This document shows, piece after piece, positions 1 to 8,172 of a stretch of 64,000 nucleotides of DNA. Positions within the stretch are counted from its first letter, which is position 1. Every line of letters starts with the position of its first letter. The position numbers and the translations under genes are program-made. Under the pieces are notes generated by a model. It ran no database searches, was not told the DNA's origin, and saw nothing but the letters and a program-made list of their open reading frames with translations. The stretch is from Streptomyces sp. NBC_01591 (GTDB taxonomy: Bacteria; Actinomycetota; Actinomycetes; Streptomycetales; Streptomycetaceae), in contig NZ_CP109328.1 in the NCBI RefSeq assembly GCF_035918155.1, positions 1,054,001 to 1,118,000 of the forward strand. The letters run 5' to 3'.

Positions 1-1
1 G

Positions 2-652
2 TGCGATGCCGTCTGCGAGGAGTGGCTCGACGGCCTCGACAGCTTCGACTACCGACAGGACGTGGCCGACGCCCTGCTCGGACTGCCCGTCACCGAAGCC
101 CAGTGCGCCACCGTACGGGAACTGAAGTGGCACACCTCCTCGAAGGCCATTGCCCTGGTCTGGAGCGAGTGGGGCGGCGAGTGCGAGGAGTTCCACATTC
201 GCGCACTCGACGGCATAGGCGCGGCCCTTCCCGGCCTGGAAGCACTGCATCTGGAACTGACCGAGGTCACCGACCTAACGCCCCTGACCTCCTGTGACCG
301 GCTCCGTGCGCTTACCCTGGCCGGGGGTTATGACGACGAGACCGACCTCGCGCCTCTCGCCGGCACCCGCATGCTGACCTCGCTCGCAATGCGCTCCAAA
401 CGAGTGGAGGACCTGCGCCCCCTGAGCGGCCTCCCGCTGGAGCACGTCTCCCTCGACGGGTGCCACGACGGCAACGGCCACCACGTGATCGACCTCGCAC
501 CACTGGAGCACATCACATCCCTGCGCACGCTCCGCTACCGCCGCTTCGCCCGCATCCGCGGGGACGAGCACCCGGCCCTTTCCGCATTCGGCAACGCCCG
601 GGTCATCGACAGCCTCGCTGCACGCGGTGTCGACCTCAGCTTCGACTGGTGA
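2..652 (+). CDS. Leucine-rich-repeat-like hypothetical protein, 5' end outside window
   Basis: The reading frame is open from base 2, so the gene enters from the left edge and its start is not visible. The later part has repeated L-x-x-L / L-x-P-L spacing (for example LTPLTSC, LAPLAG, LRPLSG, LAPLEH) as in irregular leucine-rich repeats, which usually bind other proteins. There are no signal peptide or membrane segments in the visible part. It resembles small cytoplasmic Streptomyces proteins found near DUF6892 genes, one of which lies at 9027-9461. The function is unknown. Confidence 0.6.
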   Translation, partial: CDAVCEEWLDGLDSFDYRQDVADALLGLPVTEAQCATVRELKWHTSSKAIALVWSEWGGECEEFHIRALDGIGAALPGLEALHLELTEVTDLTPLTSCDRLRALTLAGGYDDETDLAPLAGTRMLTSLAMRSKRVEDLRPLSGLPLEHVSLDGCHDGNGHHVIDLAPLEHITSLRTLRYRRFARIRGDEHPALSAFGNARVIDSLAARGVDLSFDW

Positions 653-1004
653 CACGCTGCAGAGCAGCCTGACCGGATCGGGCGGGGCCGGCCGGTGACC
701 GCGCCGGCCGACGTTGCCGCCAGATCGCGGGGCAATCAGACGAGTGACCAGCTCATCGGGCTGACTCGCTGCTGATCTTCATTGGCCTGGTGACCCTCGA
801 TGTTCCCGGGGCCCTGGCTGCGATCTTTCGGTTTTGGGGAGGTGGGGTGAGAGGCAGCCTTCCCCGAGGACGCGTACGGATGCGAGGAAGGCCCGGTGCA
901 CGCGGTGTCCGGTTGCGTCGATGCCGTTGGCGAACTGGCGCAGGACCTCGCGCCGCTCGGTCGCGAGGTGGTCGCCGCACAGCCATGCCGACCAGACGCG
1001 GTCC
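653..1004. other. No gene recognised
   Basis: This stretch lies between the hypothetical gene and the right end (RE) of an IS110 element. The open frames here have no recognisable domains and look like by-products of high GC. Confidence 0.5.
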
Positions 1005-1071
1005 GGGGGGTGCCCCTATCTGTTTCGTCAACCCTGTCAGGGTCGGTTCGTGGGAGTTGGTGCTGGTTTTT

Positions 1072-1100
1072 GGGAACGTCCCGCGAAGCGGGACGTTCCC
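1072..1100. terminator. Perfect 13-bp hairpin downstream of the IS110 transposase
   Basis: GGGAACGTCCCGC pairs with GCGGGACGTTCCC across a GAA loop. It lies about 100 bp past the transposase stop and could terminate its transcript or be a structural part of the right end. The related element B has no equivalent hairpin, so it is copy-specific. No U-tract follows on the minus strand in the usual position, although an A-run is adjacent. Confidence 0.6.
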
Positions 1101-1202
1101 GGCGGATCGGGTGCCTGATGGGCAGCCCGGTGGCCGGCACGGCGGGGGTGGCCGTGCCGGTGCGCGCGTGATGGGGTCAGGAAGGGAGGGGCGGTGGTGC
1201 TG

Positions 1203-2438
1203 TCAGGCCGCGAGGCCGATGTCGCCGGGGGTTCGTGGTTCGTAGAGGGCCCCGGTGCGGATCATTGCGTGGATGACGTTCACACGTTGGCGGGCCAGGC
1301 GGAGGATCGCTTGGGTGTGGGTCTTGCCGCGTGCGCGTTGACGGTCGTAGTAGGTGCGGGAGGAGCGGTCGGATTTGCAGCCGATCGCGGCGAACGCGGC
1401 CTGGAAGAGGGCGCGTTTGAGGAGTCGGTTGCCGCGGTGGGGTGCGTGCTCGCCACGGATGGAGGTGCCCGAGGACTTGGTGGCGGGGGCGAGTCCGGCG
1501 TAGGAGGCGAGGTGTCCTGCGGTGGGGAAGGTGGTGCCGTCGCCGATGGCGACGATCACGGCGGCGGTGGTCCTGACGCCCATGCCGGGCATGGAGGTCA
1601 GGAGGTGGAAAAGAGGGAGGGCCTCCAGCAGGGCGGCGATCTCCTGCTCGGCCTGGCGGCGCTGGGTGTGGGCGGCGGCGAGCTGGGCGGCAAGTCCGGG
1701 CACGATCAGCGCGCTGGCCTCGGTGCCGGGCACGATGACGGTCTGCTCGGCAAGCGCGTCGAAGATCTCCGCGGTGAGGTGGTGGGCCTTGCGCGAGCCG
1801 TGCGCCTTGAGCAGGGCCTCGCAGCGGGCGTGGCCCAGTTTCTTCAGCCTGGCCGGGGAGCCGTGCCGTTCAAGGAGGGCCAGGATGTAGGGGTAGCCCA
1901 GCCGGGGGCCGACCACCCGCTCCAGGGTGGGATGGATCTGGGAGAGCAGGCCGCGCAGCCGGTTGGAGGTGCGGTTGACCTCGCCGGCCAGGTCGTTGTC
2001 GTAGCCGGTGAGCATGGTCAGCTCGGCCAGCTTCTCGTCGTCGCGGTCCACCGCGCGCAGGGTGTGCGGCATGGTCCGGGCGGTGTCGGCGATGACGAAG
2101 GCGTCGCGGGCGTCGGTCTTGGCTTCGCCCGGGTAGAGGTCGGCGGCCCGGCGCATCGAGAGTCCCGGCAGGTAAGCGACCCGGCAGCCGGTCGCGCGGG
2201 CCACGGTCAGTGGCAGCGCGCCGATGTTGGCGACCTGGTCCACGATCACCAGGACGGTGCCGAACTTGGCCCTGAGCTTGTCGAACAACTCCCGCAGGCG
2301 GGCCTCGGTGTTGGGCAGCTTCTTGTCGTGGACGGTCTTGCCCTGCCCGGTCAGGCCGCGGGCGTGGTGGAACTCCTTGCCCAGGTCCAGGCCGAGGAAC
2401 AGACCTATGCCGGAGATATCGATGACGGTGTCGGCCAT
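1203..2438 (-). CDS. IS110-family transposase (DEDD type)
   Basis: The protein of about 411 aa starts at the Met before ADTVIDISG; the longer upstream frame belongs to the noncoding left end. The N-terminal RuvC-like DEDD domain begins with GLFLGLDLGK, and the C-terminal Transposase_20 domain contains SMPGMGVRTTAAVIVAIGD, followed by YAGLAPATKSSG. The enzyme moves its element under guidance of an RNA encoded in the element's end. The gene appears intact and is about 67% identical by eye to the interrupted copy at 49041. Confidence 0.9.
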   Translation of the reverse strand: MADTVIDISGIGLFLGLDLGKEFHHARGLTGQGKTVHDKKLPNTEARLRELFDKLRAKFGTVLVIVDQVANIGALPLTVARATGCRVAYLPGLSMRRAADLYPGEAKTDARDAFVIADTARTMPHTLRAVDRDDEKLAELTMLTGYDNDLAGEVNRTSNRLRGLLSQIHPTLERVVGPRLGYPYILALLERHGSPARLKKLGHARCEALLKAHGSRKAHHLTAEIFDALAEQTVIVPGTEASALIVPGLAAQLAAAHTQRRQAEQEIAALLEALPLFHLLTSMPGMGVRTTAAVIVAIGDGTTFPTAGHLASYAGLAPATKSSGTSIRGEHAPHRGNRLLKRALFQAAFAAIGCKSDRSSRTYYDRQRARGKTHTQAILRLARQRVNVIHAMIRTGALYEPRTPGDIGLAA

Positions 2439-2710
2439 GCGCGATGCCCCTCTTCGGTCGTGCCTTTCGCATCCGTCCCGGCCGTCCCTGCGGCACCACA
2501 CGCCGGCAACCACGTTACGCAGACATCCCGCCCGTGAAGAGGTCCGGCGTTGCACCGGACCAGGCAGTCGTCAGGCCCCTCATCAGCGGTCAAGCGGTGC
2601 CCCGAAGCCCGGCGGCAACACCCCCCAGGTCATCGACTTCGACAGGGGGCACACAGCCATACCGGACCCGGGGGCCAGGCGCCCCATTTCGGGGCCACAG
2701 AAAAGGTAAC
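2439..2710 (-). ncRNA. Putative IS110 bridge RNA region (left end)
   Basis: About 270 bp of noncoding DNA precedes the transposase start, and the same arrangement with many conserved blocks (for example TGACCTGGGGGGT and GGTCCGG) lies at 48782-49040. IS110-group elements are known to encode a bridge (seek) RNA in this left end that pairs with target and donor DNA. That this particular stretch is transcribed is inference from the conservation and position. Confidence 0.45.
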
Positions 2711-2794
2711 GGGGCTGTGGCGGCCGGCCTCCAGCTCGTACAGCTCCGCGTCGATCGACGTAGCAGACCCCCACGCGGACCGAGAAGTCCATGG

Positions 2795-3275
2795 GCGTCT
2801 CCGCTGGGCCGACCTGCAGCACCACCGCGGTTGGTACATACCCGACTGGGTCTCCTCGGCGGTGCTGGCCTCTCTGTGGGCCTTTCCCGCACCACCACTG
2901 CGGCGTCTCTCCGATCCTCGGGCAGATCCACTGTGACGGGGGCGTTTCTGCGAGTTCGTTCCGCAGCATCACTGCGGCGCCGACTACCGACGCAGCCCTG
3001 GGCGCCGGCCGCACGGCGTCTCTGCGGGTTGGTCCCGCAGCACCACTACGGCAGATAGATCGTTAGCGCGGTGAACCCGTGGGCCACCGGGTGTCTCTGC
3101 GGGTTCGTCCCGCAGCGCCACTGCGGCACCCGGTCCGCTGACGCCCGCCTTCTCGACGGCCGGAGCGTCTCTGCGGGTTCGTCCCGCAGCACCACTACGG
3201 CGGCTCCTACCGACGCCGCCATGGACGCCAGTCGCACGGCGTCTCTGCGGGCTTTTCCCGCAGCACCACTACGGC
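2795..3275. repeat. Seven-copy 37-bp hairpin repeat with 36-38 bp variable intervals
   Basis: Copies start near 2795, 2868, 2942, 3016, 3091, 3165 and 3239, with a period of 73-75 bp. The central part CTGCGGGTTCGTCCCGCAG folds into a 7-bp stem, flanked by GTCT before and CACCACTACGGC after. The first, second and third copies are degenerate and the last four nearly identical. The period is not a multiple of three, so it is not a protein repeat. It resembles a small CRISPR array in geometry, but no cas gene is present and two of the intervals (2979-3015 and 3202-3238) are about 75% identical to each other, which argues for a diverged tandem repeat. Confidence 0.8.
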
Positions 3276-3276
3276 T

Positions 3277-3490
3277 GGCGGTCGTTGTCGATCAGGGCGA
3301 GGCCTGGGAGCGTGACGAGTTGGGTGACCTCGGTGAGGAGACCCATGAGCAGTACGCGCTGCGGGACCAGGCTGGTGATCTGGCACTGATCGGTCTTGTG
3401 ATCTCGGAGCGTGGCCGCTGGGAGGGTGAGGGGGTCGTGATCGGCCTGGATGTCGTCTTCGCGGGGGCAGCCGTGCGGGCGTCGCTGTAG
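3277..3490 (+). pseudogene. Unrecognised gene remnant after the repeat array
   Basis: An open frame runs straight out of the last repeat and encodes an acidic, protein-like tail (DQGEAWERDELGDLGEE, then GEGVVIGLDVVFAGAAV) before a TAG stop. No start codon or ribosome binding site lies before it because the upstream frame is repeat DNA. It is probably the 3' end of a gene displaced by the repeats. The function is unknown. Confidence 0.25.
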
Positions 3491-3734
3491 TCAGGCCGCG
3501 GCGGCCACCACCATCGGGACGATGGCGAAGAGCGGAAAGTTGCCCTGCGGCGTCGGCAAGGGAACGGTTGGATGACGGTGAAGGTCGTCGGGAGGGACGG
3601 ATGGGTCGCTGAGGAGGTGTGGGGATCGTCCGGGCCCGCCGAACCGAGGGCCAGGCCGAAACCCCGGACGAGTGACGGACGGCTGGGTGCCGTTCCGCAA
3701 GGGCCCGCGCCCTGAGTAGGGTCCTCGCGAAGCC
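3491..3734. other. No gene recognised
   Basis: Several frames are open on both strands but none shows a recognisable domain or start region. Confidence 0.4.
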
Positions 3735-3895
3735 GGCAGCGCGCCGGTCTGGACGTGAAGCTCACCGGCCACTCCGCCCGCCGCGGACACTCGTCACGGC
3801 GGGGCATAAGCCCGCCAAGCGCACCGGAAGCTGCGCAAGCAGGGTGGCTGGGCACCGGACTCGCCGGTCTTCTGTGAGTACCTCGACGAGGGCTG
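3735..3895 (+). pseudogene. Tyrosine recombinase (integrase) C-terminal remnant
   Basis: In one frame the DNA reads RAGLDVKLTGHSARRG, and after a frameshift KQGGWAPDSPVFCEYLDEG. This is the C-terminal catalytic region of actinobacterial phage-type integrases: the H-x-x-R box in GHSARRG, the QGGW motif and the Tyr before the end. About 50 codons remain, with at least one frameshift and no N-terminal part. It marks a former integrative element or prophage at this site. Confidence 0.65.
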
Positions 3896-4088
3896 AACGC
3901 TGGGAGGACACTGCCACCGGGGCATCAGGGTGCAGTCCACCGGTGGCGGCGACGCCGCCCGTGGAACCGCCCGGGGAATGTCGACGACCAAGTAGTGGGG
4001 CTACGCGAGCCCCAGGAACATCAAGCCGCCGCTGGCGGACCAAGGTGCCACGATCTTGCGGTGGCCGGCCCAGGAGCAGGAGTGAGAT

Positions 4089-4361
4089 ATGCGTTGCGTT
4101 AACTGTGGACAAGAGACTGAGTATGAACACCAGCCCCTCATGGGGGGCTCACCGGAGATAGGGTTGGTGCACGTCAGCAGCGGTATGATGGCCTGTTTTC
4201 CGGAGCGTGGTCCGGCAAGCCCGTTTGTCGAAGCTCCGGTGCCACCGCACATCCGCCGCTTTCTGGAGCAGAGACTGCGGTTGCCTCCGCCGCCACCACC
4301 CGGATTCCTGATCGAGGAGGACGGGCCCGGTTCGGGGGCTTGCAGTCCAACGGCACTGTGA
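4089..4361 (+). CDS. Small hypothetical protein with an N-terminal CxxC pair
   Basis: This 90-aa frame starts MRCVNCGQETEYEHQPL with a good purine-rich site (AGGAGTGAG) just ahead of the ATG. A Cys-x-x-Cys knuckle at the start could bind zinc, but no second pair follows. The C-terminal half is proline-rich (PPPPPPG). I do not recognise a family. It may be a young or decaying gene. Confidence 0.45.
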   Translation: MRCVNCGQETEYEHQPLMGGSPEIGLVHVSSGMMACFPERGPASPFVEAPVPPHIRRFLEQRLRLPPPPPPGFLIEEDGPGSGACSPTAL

Positions 4362-4649
4362 CGTCCGTGTCAGCGGGCTGCCCCAGCCGTCGGGACCCGG
4401 ACCGTAACCCTGGCAGGTTCTCTTCGATCTCCGTGGCCGGGCCGGGGCTGTGCTGCGGGTAGCGCAGGCGCGAGCCGGCCGGGCCGTTTTGGCGGTGTGC
4501 CGATCACCGGTGTCACGATGCTGGTCCGTCTCACGGGCCAACTCGCGTACCCCCGCCCCCGTCGGCTCCTGTGGGTTCTTAGCTAATTAGGGTGCAACCG
4601 CGGTCCTCGGGGATTGGTGATCGGTGATCGTGCGGTGGTGTTTGGCCGA

Positions 4650-5018
4650 TCAGGCGCGGTCGTGGAGAGTGACCTGGTAGCCGTCGGGGTCGGCGAAGGT
4701 GAATGTCCGGCCGAAGGGGCCGTCGATTGGTGCGGAGACGATGGTGTGACCGTCGGCGACGAGAGCATCGTGGATGGTCTGGACGTCGGTGGCGTGGAGC
4801 CAGATCGCGGCACCGATGCCGGGCTGAGCAACGGATGCGAGATCGGTGCCGGGAACGACGTCGCGGAGTGCGAACGCGATCGGCTTCGTCTCGAAGACGA
4901 CGGCGTGCGGAGGTCCGGCCTGCGAGCGGACGAGGCCGAGGTACTGCTCGTAAAACGCCTGCGAAGCGTCGAGGTCGCGCGCCTGGAGCGAGATGAAGTC
5001 GGGGCCGGTGGCGGGCAT
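4650..5018 (-). CDS. VOC-family (glyoxalase/bleomycin-resistance fold) protein
   Basis: This 122-aa protein matches the usual length of a single-module VOC protein: two beta-alpha-beta-beta-beta units, starting PDFISLQARDLDASQAFYEQ and ending GRTFTFADPDGYQVTLHDR. Such proteins bind a metal and act on or sequester small electrophiles or drugs. The gene is divergent from the MarR regulator at 5082, and the 63-bp gap holds two identical-arm operators, so induction by a MarR ligand is likely. The substrate is unknown. Confidence 0.85.
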   Translation of the reverse strand: MPATGPDFISLQARDLDASQAFYEQYLGLVRSQAGPPHAVVFETKPIAFALRDVVPGTDLASVAQPGIGAAIWLHATDVQTIHDALVADGHTIVSAPIDGPFGRTFTFADPDGYQVTLHDRA

Positions 5019-5038
5019 GACGATGCTCCTTCTTTACG

Positions 5039-5082
5039 TGTCAGTATTCTGACACAGGTCAATCTATGTCAGAATGCTGACA
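5039..5082. promoter_or_regulatory. Twin MarR operators between VOC and MarR genes
   Basis: Two palindromes with the same arms, TGTCAGTATTCTGACA (5039-5054) and TGTCAGAATGCTGACA (5067-5082), start 28 bp apart. The second overlaps the ATG of the MarR gene. This is the layout of an autorepressing MarR protein that also controls the divergent neighbour. Confidence 0.8.
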
Positions 5083-5540
5083 TGAATCAAGACGGTGTCG
5101 GCGTCGACCTGGAGACGTCACTGGGCTACCTGCTGAAAGAGGCGTCGAGCGCCCTCCGCGCAGCCATGGAGGAGGTGCTGCGGCCGCTCGGGATGAGCGT
5201 GACGCACTACTCCTGCCTCGAGCTGCTGGCTCAACGGCCGGGCTTGTCGAACTCCGAGCTCGCGCGTGGCGCGTTCGTGACACGGCAGTCGATGAACGTG
5301 CTGCTCCAGGCCCTGGAACGAGACGGCTACGTGACCAGGCCCGCGGAGGCACCCGTCGGGAAGGTTCTTCCCACGCGGCTCACGCCTCGCGGCCGACGGA
5401 GCCTCGAGAAGGCGACCGTAGCGGTCCGGTCCGTCGAGGTCAGAATGCTGGCCGGCATGACCGAGACCGAGCAGTCAGGCGCGTTCCGAATCCTGCAGAG
5501 CGTGATCCATTCCCTGCGCGATGGCAACGACGGTGCATAG
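5082..5540 (+). CDS. MarR-family transcriptional regulator
   Basis: The 152-aa protein starts at the ATG inside the second operator (MNQDGVGVDLETSLGYLL). The winged helix contains the recognition region NSELARGAFVTRQSMNVLLQALERDGYVTRPA followed by the wing and a dimerising C-terminal helix. It is a typical MarR length. It is divergent from a VOC gene with two operators between them, so it most likely represses both genes and is released by a small aromatic or electrophilic ligand. The ligand is unknown. Confidence 0.88.
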   Translation: MNQDGVGVDLETSLGYLLKEASSALRAAMEEVLRPLGMSVTHYSCLELLAQRPGLSNSELARGAFVTRQSMNVLLQALERDGYVTRPAEAPVGKVLPTRLTPRGRRSLEKATVAVRSVEVRMLAGMTETEQSGAFRILQSVIHSLRDGNDGA

Positions 5541-5696
5541 CTCGTCCCCGGCGCACGTCTCGTCGGCGGAGACGGAACTGGTCGTGGAGGTGCTGGCCGG
5601 GTCCGCCCGGCACGGCACCCTCACCGTGATCCGGATGAGGTAAGGGTGCCGTCATCTTGGTGTGGTCGGTGGCCGGAACCCGGTGGACCGACGGTA

Positions 5697-5739
5697 CTCA
5701 CCCCATGAGTTCTACCGGCGGTAGAACTCATGGGGTGAG
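5697..5739. promoter_or_regulatory. Perfect 20-bp inverted repeat operating the toxin-antitoxin pair
   Basis: Arms at 5697-5716 and 5720-5739 are exact reverse complements around a GGC centre (arm begins CTCACCCCATGAG). The right arm covers the GTG start of the antitoxin gene. This is where an autoregulating antitoxin or antitoxin-toxin complex would bind; it would also form a strong stem in the mRNA over the start codon. Confidence 0.8.
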
Positions 5740-5989
5740 CAAACCGACGAGCATCAAGACCAGCGAGGAAGTACGCGACCGGCTGCGGGTTCTCGCCGAC
5801 GAGCGCGGCACCACCATCACCGAGCTGCTGGAAGAGCTCGCCGGTCGCGAGCTCACGGAAGCCGAGCGTGAGCAGCGTGCTGTTGAGGCTGCCCGTGAGC
5901 TCGGTATCGAGTACACCGAGCAGGTCCAGCAAGTCGGGCAGGATGCCTGGGCGAGGATCCGCGCGCATCAGGGCGGCGCTGCCGCGTGA
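5735..5989 (+). CDS. Antitoxin, ribbon-helix-helix type (VapB-like)
   Basis: The 84-aa product reads VSKPTSIKTSEEVRDRLRVLADERGTTITELLEELAGREL, which is the beta strand followed by two helices of a ribbon-helix-helix DNA-binding dimer; a charged helical tail follows that would wrap a toxin. The GTG at 5735 is chosen because an ATG five bases upstream runs into a stop after one codon. The stop overlaps the next gene by 4 bp. The start codon lies in a perfect palindrome, fitting autoregulation. Confidence 0.75.
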   Translation: MSKPTSIKTSEEVRDRLRVLADERGTTITELLEELAGRELTEAEREQRAVEAARELGIEYTEQVQQVGQDAWARIRAHQGGAAA

Positions 5990-6360
5990 ACCTGACGGTC
6001 GTCTTGGACCACACTGCTCTGGCTGCTCTGTGTCGTGCGGATCCCTTCTTCACCGGCCTGTACATCGAAGCCTCGCGTGGTACCGGCCGCGTCATCGTCC
6101 CGTCGCTGTCGGTTCTTGCTGCGGAGCGGCAGGTCACGGGTGCGGGCCGGCATGCGGCGTCCTTGCGGTTCGCGGAGAACGTCCCGTTCACCGCGGCCCA
6201 CGCGGTGGGCGCGATGGACTGGAGGAACGTGGACTGGCCGGTGGCGCACGCGGCTGCGATCGCCTGGCACGCGGTGAATGCAGGGGAGCCGCTCACGGTC
6301 CTGTCGCTGGAACCCGAGCTGTACGCGGGTACCGGTATCACTCCGCTGAACCCCACCTGA
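5986..6360 (+). CDS. Probable toxin, PIN-like (VapC-like)
   Basis: This 124-aa product overlaps the antitoxin by 4 bp, as in translationally coupled toxin-antitoxin pairs. It begins MNLTVVLDHTALAALC, matching the first strand and metal-binding Asp (D8) of PIN ribonucleases, where D-x-S/T-A-L is usual. Later acidic residues are sparse and out of normal spacing (MDWRNVDW, then a final LSLEPELYAG), so it is a divergent PIN member or an inactive derivative. The tRNA or mRNA target is unknown. Confidence 0.6.
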   Translation: MNLTVVLDHTALAALCRADPFFTGLYIEASRGTGRVIVPSLSVLAAERQVTGAGRHAASLRFAENVPFTAAHAVGAMDWRNVDWPVAHAAAIAWHAVNAGEPLTVLSLEPELYAGTGITPLNPT

Positions 6361-6392
6361 CACCTGGGCGAGGCGCCGCGGTGGGTTCCGGT

Positions 6393-6665
6393 TCAGTCCA
6401 GACGGTCGTAGGCGCCCGGCTCCCAGTCGGCGAACAGCGTCAGCGCCTCCGCTGTCTCGGTACGTTCCGGCGCCGTGGACGTGGCCGGCCACCAGTTCTC
6501 AACCTGATGCGCGTCCACGAGAACGAAGTCCCGCTATCCGCCGAAGTCGCAGGGATCGCCTGCCACGCCGATGTGGATGGGCGCGTCATCGGGCAGGCCT
6601 TTGAGCGCGTCGCGAAGCTGCGCGGCATTCCAGACCTGCGGGGTGTGCTCGAAGACGTCGGTCAT
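6393..6665 (-). pseudogene. DUF6225 protein with an in-frame TAG
   Basis: The minus strand reads MTDVFEHTPQVWNAAQLRDA and ends in TAYDRLD-type residues, closely matching the intact gene at 45542-45814. At the GGY position of the intact copy the codon is TAG, cutting the protein to about 43 residues; after it the same frame continues with DFVLVDAHQVENWWPAT to the normal stop. One substitution (TAC to TAG) would explain it. The family has no known function. Confidence 0.8.
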
Positions 6666-6689
6666 GGGCGCAGAGTGCGGGATACAAAT

Positions 6690-7236
6690 ATGCCGGAAGC
6701 GATCGCGGTGCACCGGCGGCTCGACACGACGATTTCCGAGCGCCACCACGATCGAGTGCGGATCAAGTCGAATCTGGCCTCGCTGCTCGCCGCGAAGGCC
6801 GAATTGGACGGAGACGTCGAGATTGGCAACGAGGCCATCGAGCGTGGGCGGGAGGCCGTCGAACTCACCCCCGAGAACAGCCCCATGCGCGCGCTTCGCC
6901 TCTCCAACGTCGCGGCCGCACTCGCCATGCTGGGGGAACTCACCTCCGACGGCGCCGTCCTCACCGAGGCGGCAGACCAGCTTCGGGAGGTCGTCGATCG
7001 CGCGCCGGACGGCTCCGAACTGCATTGCTCAAGCCTGATCGCCCTCGGTCGTTGCCTGGTGAAGACCGCTGCCCTCGGTCCAGGCGACGACGAGCCAGCC
7101 GAAGCGATCGCTGTCCTGCGCCTGGCCGTCGGCCTCACAAGAAAAGAGGACGCCCTCCGCCCGGCGGCACTGGCAGAACTCGCCACAGCTCTGAAGCAGG
7201 GCAAGCACAGCACCGAGGCGGCCATTCCGGAAAGCG
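6690..7236 (+). pseudogene. TPR-repeat protein fragment
   Basis: The frame from MPEAIAVHRRLDTTISERH encodes repeated helix pairs with A-x-x-x-x-x-L spacing (SNLASLLAAKAELDG, LSNVAAALAMLGELTSDG, IALGRCLVKTAALG), which are the degenerate tetratricopeptide repeats common in Streptomyces TPR/CHAT proteins. About 180 codons remain. The start region is unrelated sequence (the DUF6225 pseudogene) and the 3' end runs into a transposase remnant near 7237, so both ends are lost. Confidence 0.6.
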
Positions 7237-7408
7237 CCACGGTGGCCGCGAAGATCAGTGCCAGCCGCAGCGGGCCGATGCGGTGTTCGCGCCGCAGACG
7301 GATGACCTGTTCCTCGACGGCGACGGGGTGCGCAGGGGCTGGTGATGCGGGCAGCTGGAGCGGTCCTCCATTCCTGCCGGGCCGTGTGCTCGGTAGCGGC
7401 CGGCCCAC
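7237..7408 (-). pseudogene. IS481-like transposase N-terminal remnant
   Basis: The minus strand encodes VEEQVIRLRREHRIGPLRLA, which matches the helix-turn-helix start of IS481-type integrase-core transposases. Only about 25 recognisable codons are left. It abuts the truncated TPR gene. Confidence 0.4.
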
Positions 7409-7444
7409 CGGGGCCGCGGTGGTGTGTCAGTAATGCGTCAGGGG

Positions 7445-8172
7445 TCAGTTTGCCCGCTCGCGCCATTGCGCGGAGTTGCCCTGCACCTCGGCAATGCTCG
7501 GGTGACGCACGGCGTCCAGCCTGTCATCGGCGAGAAGATCGGCAATCAGGGCCGCAGGCCCGAACACCTCCGTGGCGCTCAGGTCCCAGTCGGTCAGGAC
7601 GAACCAGGAACCCTCCACGGGCCACCAGTGCGCGGGGAACTGGATGCCTGTGCTTCGGTCGGGCCATGTGCTGGCATCGTGGTGAGCCAGTGCCTCATCC
7701 AGTCGGCCCCGGCGGGCCGGGATCGGCCGGCCGATGTCCTCGATCGCCGCCTGGGCCCAGTAGCACTCCGTGCGATGGCCTTCTGGGCTGTGGCGGGCGA
7801 GGATCTCGACCAGGTGAGTCAAACTGTCGCGGTCGATCTCCCCAATGTCCGGCCTCTCAAGGTCTTCGGGCAGGTCCAGCCCCTCAAAGACCCTGAAGGA
7901 GGGAGTGAACTGCCAGTCCTCCAGGCGTTTGCCGACGTGCGCCAGCACGTCGTTCCAGCGAGCTCGTTCCCCCTCACTGTGACGGCGTGCAGGACCCAGC
8001 AGCGGTCCGGGAAACCCTCCTGGGGCTCGTAGCCCGAGACGGCCTCATCTCTGTCAAGGACCGGACGCATGCCGCCCAGCGAATCGTCATCCGACACCAG
8101 CTCCAACACAGAATCCCTCGAGACTTCGATCACGCATATGACGTTCTGCAACCAGCCGAGGTTAGGTGACAA
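7445..8172 (-). pseudogene. Hypothetical protein gene with one frameshift
   Basis: Two overlapping minus frames together make one coherent protein: [20 protein letters not shown] to [11 protein letters not shown], then [21 protein letters not shown] to [15 protein letters not shown] single missing base near 7965 separates them. It contains many Trp and acidic residues ([30 protein letters not shown]). I do not recognise the family. The 5' end touches the IS21 remnant, so the native start may also be lost. Confidence 0.6.

Larger units (their letters stand above)
1005..2710 (-). mobile_element. IS110-family insertion sequence, copy A
   Basis: The ends were placed by comparing this copy with the related element at 48782-52022. 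Both begin with GTTA followed by a similar noncoding left end of about 260-270 bp, and both finish with GGTTGACGAA followed by GGCACCCCCC. The element carries one transposase gene on the minus strand and a strong hairpin near its right end. IS110 elements lack inverted terminal repeats and usually make no target duplication, so exact edges are uncertain by a few bases. Confidence 0.8.

Noticed and set aside
1194..2537. 447-aa plus-strand frame opposite the IS110 transposase
   Set aside because: It is glycine/valine-rich antisense of a recognised transposase, a common high-GC artefact.
2795..3275. Calling the repeat array a true CRISPR
   Set aside because: No cas genes are present, the repeats are not identical, and two intervals resemble each other. 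Listed as a repeat with the CRISPR possibility kept as a finding.
5868..7433. 521-aa plus-strand frame spanning the toxin gene to the IS481 remnant
   Set aside because: The first half overlaps the toxin gene and the DUF6225 pseudogene in other frames; only 6690-7236 looks like protein (TPR).
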